Assembly: GCA_944323685.1 (NCBI GenBank)
Contig: CALUTJ010000004.1
Coordinates: 1-64,000, forward strand
Source: Candidatus Gastranaerophilales bacterium
GTDB taxonomy: Bacteria > Cyanobacteriota > Vampirovibrionia > Gastranaerophilales > Gastranaerophilaceae
Direction of reading: 5' to 3'
Length of the DNA: 64,000 bases
Shown: piece by piece, positions 59,373 to 64,000 of the stretch
Layout: every line of letters begins with the position of its first letter
Position numbering within the stretch: the stretch's first letter is position 1
The notes under the pieces: model-generated
What the model saw: the letters and a program-made list of their open reading frames with translations, nothing else
Databases searched by the model: none
What the model was told of the DNA's origin: nothing
Made by a program: the position numbers and the translations under genes

Positions 59373-60077
59373 ATGATAAATATAACCCCTGCCAGAATAG
59401 TATCAACTATGCTTTTAGCCTCACTGGTCACTTTTTCTGCAAGTGTATTTAATCACGAAAATTGTTCAACGATTGCATACGCAGACTCTCAATTTACACC
59501 TGTACAGGGGAAAGTTATATATGTTCCGTCCGGTACGGTATTTCCCGCAACAGCAACCATGGAGTTGTCCTCTGAGTCGTTGCAGTTGGGACAAAGTGTT
59601 TGTATTGCTCTTTCACAGGATTTTTATTACAACAATACATTGATTGCACCGATAGGCAGCTCTGTTAACGGTACGGTTATACGAGTAAAAAAAGCCGGAA
59701 AATCCGGTGAAAACGGATTGTTGTCGGTGAAATTTACAAATATTATTACGCCCTACGGACAAATGATACCTATGTCAGGGAAAATAAAAACAGATGACGG
59801 AAGTGGTATAATAAAAGGTACTAAAAAAGCGGCAACTAATACACAAGATGTCGCTATAGCTTCAGCCGCGGGAGCTGTTGCCGGTACAATGGCAGGCAGC
59901 AATCCGCCGGCACAAAAGTCACCTGCCAAAGCCGCAGCCTACGGTGCTGCCGTGGGTTCGGGGGTTGCAATGTCAAACTCAATACTGGACAAAGGCAACG
60001 CGGCATTGATTCCGGCCGGTGCTGTTATTAATATTGTGCTTGACCAGCAAATTACATTCACACCGCAAAAAAGATAA
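59373..60077 (+). CDS. Exported protein with glycine-rich beta domain
   Basis: 234 aa; signal sequence about 8-38 (long, with cleavage near AYA). The mature part has a beta-rich stretch GSSVNGTVIRVKKAGKSGENGLLSVKFTNI that resembles the C-terminal half of the SLH protein at 2913. An Ala/Gly-rich segment and a final strand PAGAVINIVLDQQITF follow; the end recalls VirB10/TrbI-like folds. GGAGGAAC lies upstream. Located between bamA and tonB, it is probably an envelope factor; no specific function is known. Confidence 0.7.
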   Translation: MINITPARIVSTMLLASLVTFSASVFNHENCSTIAYADSQFTPVQGKVIYVPSGTVFPATATMELSSESLQLGQSVCIALSQDFYYNNTLIAPIGSSVNGTVIRVKKAGKSGENGLLSVKFTNIITPYGQMIPMSGKIKTDDGSGIIKGTKKAATNTQDVAIASAAGAVAGTMAGSNPPAQKSPAKAAAYGAAVGSGVAMSNSILDKGNAALIPAGAVINIVLDQQITFTPQKR

Positions 60078-60160
60078 TACCGGTAATTAAGTAAATCGGG
60101 CTATTTGTTTTAGAGTTTTAGTTTTGCTAAACTATAAGACAAAAGAGATTTGGGGACAAA

Positions 60161-61387
60161 ATGACACTACTAGGCAATATCGAAACATACGAAGAAGACG
60201 AGGAAATAATAAGAGATTCCAAATACACTTACGGGGTCTATAAAAAAGAAGATAAAAATGACATTTCACTTAAAAAATGTTTTTTATTTTCCGCTTTGCT
60301 GCACCCGATTGTTGTAGGATTAATCTGGTTAATTTTGATAATTCTTGCAATACTCGGGATAAATCTTTCAATTTTTGATAAACCGCAGCCAAAGCCTAAA
60401 GACATAGAGTTTGTTCTTGTAAACAGAGAAGCTGAGCCGATAAATAAAAATACAAAATTCAGAGCCGACAAAAATTCCAGAGCAGGCGGCATACATGACC
60501 CCAAACGTCCTGTATCGCTCCCTCAGCCGGCTTCACAGGCAAGCAAACCGCAGCAGGCGGCTCCGGTTCGTAAAGCAGAGACGCCCAAAAGAAGTGTTCA
60601 AATGCCAAAGCAGCAAAAGCCTGTACAGCAGCCTAAGAAACAGCCGCCAAAGCCTCAGCAGCAAAAAACTACACCAAAACCGACAATGAATGCCCCTACA
60701 CCGTGGGCACCTAAAAAAACAGAACAACCGGCTAAACCTCAGGGCGTGCCTAAAGTAGAGGCACCTGCACCAAAACCGGCAATAAGACCAAGTGCACCTA
60801 AAACTAAGAAACCGACAGGAAGCTTTAATGTTCCCGCACCCAAGATTGCGGCACCTAAAGTAGCAGGCCCGTCAGGCGGGCCGGTTGCAGGTACAAAATC
60901 AGGTTCAGGCTCAAAGAGCGGAAGCGCAAGCGGCGGCAGCAAATATACGCCGTCTCCAAGCTTTTCGCCAAGCAGCTCGGGCAGCTCAAGCGGCGGCAGA
61001 TTTTCTCCGGGCAGTGCAGGCCGCGGCGGAAACATAGGTAATCCCGGCCCCGGCAATCCTAAAGGCGCCCCGGGAATTGACGCGCTTAAAGAACCTGATT
61101 TCGGGCCTTATATGAGAGAACTCCAGAGAAGAATTAAAATGAACTGGGAACCGCCAAAGGGCAACGAAAGCAAAAGAGTTGTACTTTTATTTAAAATTGC
61201 CCGTGACGGCAGATTGATATCACACAGGGTTTACAAGTCATCTGGCCTACCCGCTGCTGACAGAGCGGCAATGCACGCTGTAGAACTTACAGCTCCTTTT
61301 AAACCTCTGCCTCCGGAATATAAAGGTGACAGTGTTGATATTCAATTTACTTTTGACTACAACGTATTTGGCGCAACAGCGTACTAA
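60161..61387 (+). CDS. TonB/TolA-like energy transducer
   Basis: 408 aa. A cytosolic N-terminus, one transmembrane helix (about 41-66), a long Pro/Lys/Gln-rich then Gly/Ser-rich periplasmic span (about 75-310), and a TonB_C-type domain (about 318-408: YMRELQRRIKMNWEPP, FKIARDGRLISHRVYKSSG, ADRAAMHAVELTAPFKPLP). It couples inner-membrane proton flow through ExbB/ExbD to the outer membrane. GGGG precedes ATG. First of the TonB-ExbB-ExbD-ExbD unit. Confidence 0.9.
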   Translation: MTLLGNIETYEEDEEIIRDSKYTYGVYKKEDKNDISLKKCFLFSALLHPIVVGLIWLILIILAILGINLSIFDKPQPKPKDIEFVLVNREAEPINKNTKFRADKNSRAGGIHDPKRPVSLPQPASQASKPQQAAPVRKAETPKRSVQMPKQQKPVQQPKKQPPKPQQQKTTPKPTMNAPTPWAPKKTEQPAKPQGVPKVEAPAPKPAIRPSAPKTKKPTGSFNVPAPKIAAPKVAGPSGGPVAGTKSGSGSKSGSASGGSKYTPSPSFSPSSSGSSSGGRFSPGSAGRGGNIGNPGPGNPKGAPGIDALKEPDFGPYMRELQRRIKMNWEPPKGNESKRVVLLFKIARDGRLISHRVYKSSGLPAADRAAMHAVELTAPFKPLPPEYKGDSVDIQFTFDYNVFGATAY

Positions 61388-61427
61388 TAAGAAAATAATA
61401 ACTAATTTAATAGAAAGAGGATAACAA

Positions 61428-62075
61428 ATGGAATTATTACTAAAAGCAGCAATCGAAGATCTCTGGATTATCGCACCGATTATTCTGTGTTCAATTTTAA
61501 CGCTGACGGTAGCGATTAACAGATTCTACTACTACAGCAAAAACAAAAGAAACGTTGTTCTTTTCATACAGCGTTTACAAAAAGAGTTAAATCAAAATAA
61601 CCTTGACGGCGCACAGGCTCTGAGCGTTCAACTCGGCGGTATCATAGGTGAAGTTGCCGAAGAAGCTGTCAGAATTTTTTCGGAACAAAAAAGCGGTTTT
61701 TCTCGTTCGTTTGATATTGCATCAAACCTTGCAACAAGAAAACTCGAAGCCCATCTTACAATTTTAGGTACTATTGGCGGGGTTTGCCCGTTTCTCGGTT
61801 TGTTCGGTACAGTTGTAAGAATTCTGTACACATTTCAGGACTTAGCCGTTCAAGGCAACCAGTCGGCAGCAGTCGCATCAGGTATCGCGTCAGCATTGAT
61901 AGCTACGGCGCTAGGTCTTGGTGTTGCTATTGTTGCCGTAGTTTTATACAACTACTTCCAATCCATGGTAAAAAGATTTGAAGACGACTTCCAGCTTATA
62001 AAACTTTTATTCTTGAGTTTTGTTGACAGCAACGAAGAAGTAAACCTGAATCAGGCAACAAACATTGCATTGTAA
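61428..62075 (+). CDS. exbB: ExbB/TolQ proton channel protein
   Basis: 215 aa, MotA/TolQ/ExbB family. Three transmembrane segments (about 8-30, 112-135, 147-175) and the conserved LTILGTIGGVCPFLGLFGTVVRI plus GIASALIATALGLGVAIVAV. Forms the pentameric inner-membrane channel with ExbD. AGAGGA precedes ATG; follows tonB by 40 bp. Confidence 0.92.
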   Translation: MELLLKAAIEDLWIIAPIILCSILTLTVAINRFYYYSKNKRNVVLFIQRLQKELNQNNLDGAQALSVQLGGIIGEVAEEAVRIFSEQKSGFSRSFDIASNLATRKLEAHLTILGTIGGVCPFLGLFGTVVRILYTFQDLAVQGNQSAAVASGIASALIATALGLGVAIVAVVLYNYFQSMVKRFEDDFQLIKLLFLSFVDSNEEVNLNQATNIAL

Positions 62076-62097
62076 TAAATATTGAAAGTAAACAAAC

Positions 62098-62622
62098 ATG
62101 GCATTCAAAACATCAAAAGGCAAAGAAGCACTATTTACGGAAATCAATATAACTCCGTTAACGGACATTTTTCTTGTGTTGTTGATTATTATGATGGTTA
62201 TTGCACCTACATTTCAATCAAACGACAGCAGTATAAAAATGCCTGAAATTAACAGCGGATTGGTTGTAGAGCAAAAAAGCGCAACGGTATCCGTTACAAA
62301 AGACGGAAAATTTTACGTAAACGGTGCACAAACAAGAGAAGACGACATTTACAACCAGCTTGTTGCCTTAAAACCAAAACTTGAAAAAAAAGAAGTCGTT
62401 GTTAAAGCTGACGAAAGTGTAAAAAGCCGCGAAATAATGAAGATTATGCGAGCCGCACAGGATGCCGATTTTGAAAAACTTATCGTAGCAGGCGAACCTC
62501 TTTCTAAAAAGGAACAATCAAAGCTGCAAGCAGATAATTCACGTAAACAGCCGGCAGATTTAAGCCTCAACTCTACAAACGATTACAGACAAACAACCGG
62601 TGAAATACCTTCTGAAGAATAG
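62098..62622 (+). CDS. ExbD/TolR family protein, first copy
   Basis: 174 aa. The transmembrane helix near residues 20-40 begins with the proton-relay segment ITPLTDIFLVLLIIMMV, which has the essential Asp. The periplasmic TolR domain (VSVTKDGKFYVNG, VVVKADESVKSREIMKIM) is followed by an extra C-terminal tail of about 30 polar residues not present in the next copy. Confidence 0.9.
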   Translation: MAFKTSKGKEALFTEINITPLTDIFLVLLIIMMVIAPTFQSNDSSIKMPEINSGLVVEQKSATVSVTKDGKFYVNGAQTREDDIYNQLVALKPKLEKKEVVVKADESVKSREIMKIMRAAQDADFEKLIVAGEPLSKKEQSKLQADNSRKQPADLSLNSTNDYRQTTGEIPSEE

Positions 62623-62633
62623 GACTTGAAATT

Positions 62634-63023
62634 ATGGCAAGAAACAGAGATACCTTTAACGAAATTAATATCACTCCTCTTACGGATATTTTTCTTGTGT
62701 TATTGATTATTATGATGGTTATTGCACCGCTGTTAGACCAGCAGGGGCTGAATCTTGCCGTTCCTAATAACGTTGAAACTCAGGACATTAAACAGGAAAA
62801 CAAACTTATTTCCGTTACAGTCAGTGATGATGACAGATATTACATAGATGAGCAGGAAATAAGCGGTGAAGAACTTGAAGCAGTAATAAAGCAGCGTTCA
62901 AAAGATTTTCCTGAAGGCCTGCTTATACTAGCACAGCCAGAATCTTCACACGGTGCTGTTGTAAAACTTATGGACAGAGCAAGAAACGCCGGCGTAACAA
63001 ATATTTCCGTTGCCGAATCATAG
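62634..63023 (+). CDS. ExbD/TolR family protein, second copy
   Basis: 129 aa with the same INITPLTDIFLVLLIIMMV helix and a shorter TolR domain ending GAVVKLMDRARNAGVTNISVAE. It lies 11 bp after the first copy, in the same operon; AGGA is upstream. Two distinct ExbD subunits beside one ExbB suggest a mixed ExbD dimer in the channel, although each could also work alone. Confidence 0.9.
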   Translation: MARNRDTFNEINITPLTDIFLVLLIIMMVIAPLLDQQGLNLAVPNNVETQDIKQENKLISVTVSDDDRYYIDEQEISGEELEAVIKQRSKDFPEGLLILAQPESSHGAVVKLMDRARNAGVTNISVAES

Positions 63024-63084
63024 ACTTAATGTATATTTGCTTAAAAGACTTTACCATTAAGCGGTTTAACAATATAATAAGTAT

Positions 63085-64000
63085 ATGAGCGAAGGGTTAA
63101 CATCTAAATTTTTAAAACAGGCTTTCCAACTTCAGGAAGAAAAGCACTATAAGCAGGCGATTGAAGCTCTTTATAAGGCATTGTGTCTTGAAAGCGACAA
63201 TATTGAAATACTGTCGCAAATTGCTCAGCTCTATTTTTTGATGAACAATTTTGAAAGAGCGCTTGAATATGCGGAAAAAATCCTTGATATTGACCCCGAG
63301 CATGTAGAAACTTTAAAAATCGTAGTAAATATTAATAAATATAATAAAAAATACGCTAAAGCTCTACAGTTTGCAGAAAAGTTATACAAACTCTCACCTG
63401 AGTTGGATAACTTTGTTACGTATCTTGAAATGCTTACTGAATGCAGTCAGTTTAATACTGTATTAACAGAACTTGAAAACAGCAAACTAAACTACGAGCA
63501 GCGCAAAACCGAAAAACTTATGTTAATTGAAGGTTATGCAAGGCTGAAGCTTAACCAGATACTAAAAGCAATCGGGGTGTTTCAGGAAATAATAAAACTG
63601 TATCCTCAAAATACGGATGCAAGGTTTTATCTCGGTGTAATTTACTATCAAAAGCATCAGGATGTAGAAGCCGAAAAGCTTTTTAACAGCATTTTAGATG
63701 AGATTCAGTGTGACAGAACTTACAACTATCTGGGGCTTTTAAAACTTGACCGGAACAAAATTGCTGATGCGATAAATTATTTTCAATTCGCAATAAAAAT
63801 AGAACCGAATAATCCGTTTTATTACTATAATCTCGGGACGGCATACTCATTAAACGGATGGTTTTTTGAAGCTGAAAACGCATTTAAAAAAGCTGTTTCT
63901 CTGGAGCCGCAAAACGTAATATACAACTATTCGCTCGCTTATTTGTATTATGAACGCAATGATTTAAAAATCGCACTCGAAACTATTGAACACATATTAA
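63085..64000 (+). CDS. TPR repeat protein, partial (runs off window)
   Basis: An open frame from ATG 63085 to the end of the window, 305 residues without a stop. Tetratricopeptide units are clear: AIEALYKALCLESDNIEIL, ALEYAEKILDIDPEHVETL, IGVFQEIIKLYPQNTDARFYL, AINYFQFAIKIEPNNPFYYY, AENAFKKAVSLEPQNVIYNY. No signal peptide. About 60 bp after the second exbD, possibly in the same operon. The C-terminus is unknown. Confidence 0.85.
   Translation, partial: MSEGLTSKFLKQAFQLQEEKHYKQAIEALYKALCLESDNIEILSQIAQLYFLMNNFERALEYAEKILDIDPEHVETLKIVVNINKYNKKYAKALQFAEKLYKLSPELDNFVTYLEMLTECSQFNTVLTELENSKLNYEQRKTEKLMLIEGYARLKLNQILKAIGVFQEIIKLYPQNTDARFYLGVIYYQKHQDVEAEKLFNSILDEIQCDRTYNYLGLLKLDRNKIADAINYFQFAIKIEPNNPFYYYNLGTAYSLNGWFFEAENAFKKAVSLEPQNVIYNYSLAYLYYERNDLKIALETIEHIL

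Overview
This window reads as a chromosomal segment from an AT-rich Gram-negative bacterium. It has an outer membrane (a BamA-type protein with three POTRA domains, and TonB/ExbB/ExbD), S-layer-homology surface proteins, a flagellar cap protein and a pilin-like protein. My best inference is a gut-type non-photosynthetic cyanobacterial relative (Melainabacteria/Vampirovibrionia, Gastranaerophilales-like). That rests on the gene mix and protein style; no rRNA or other decisive phylogenetic marker is present. Most of the window is ordinary chromosome, with housekeeping genes (tdk, yajQ, rarA, mnmE, rpsT, rpoZ, pth, uvrB, folP, a RelA/SpoT homolog, secG, trhP, rpsU, grpE-dnaJ, clpP, ybaB-recR, bamA) between lineage-specific exported or effector-like proteins and structured repeats.

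Layout. 1-9.4 kb: an unknown protein, an alpha/beta hydrolase, an SLH protein, tdk, yajQ, two exported proteins and rarA. 9.4-12.6 kb: a coiled-coil protein with a paralog at 52.4 kb, a Cys-rich/nuclease-like gene pair, a GIY-YIG gene between 63-bp direct repeats, and a tRNA-Val(UAC) gene flanked on both sides by duplicated pieces of itself. 12.6-25 kb: a TPR protein, a Met_gamma_lyase-family enzyme, an oligopeptide-binding lipoprotein, a GNAT-like protein, a protein with an LSGC motif like CNF1/BLF1 deamidases, two tandem exported coiled-coil proteins, a nucleotidyltransferase, a membrane-anchored Hsp20 and mnmE. 25-40.6 kb: rpsT, rpoZ, a penicillin-binding-like serine hydrolase, a GGDEF protein, a TOPRIM nuclease, a papain-like candidate, an XRE regulator, pth, uvrB, TPR/YkgJ genes, folP and two effector-like proteins with calcium-binding C-termini. 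40.6-51.3 kb: a RelA/SpoT homolog, DUF167, secG followed by two strongly structured RNA candidates, yqeG-trhP, rpsU, a uridine-kinase-like gene, and a grpE-dnaJ-propeller-methyltransferase operon. 51.3-64 kb: two small unannotated-size genes, clpP, ybaB-recR, fliD, then an envelope cluster bamA - exported protein - tonB - exbB - exbD - exbD - TPR, the last running off the window.

Non-coding structure is unusually rich. Repeat family A (about 175 bp, four full and two partial copies) and family B (about 155 bp, two full copies and one partial) both end in a TTGTCCGAG-type sequence and are full of inverted repeats. Around B and the tRNA locus lie many hairpins whose loops are conserved (triloops GCA, GTA or TGT closed by C-G, or 5-nt loops TAAAT or TGAGT) while the stems differ completely but stay perfectly paired. 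The intergenic region after secG folds into a gapless three-way junction followed by a long rod with a terminator. These RNAs, the hairpin family and the effector-like proteins with a shared N-terminal pattern are the best candidates for undescribed biology.
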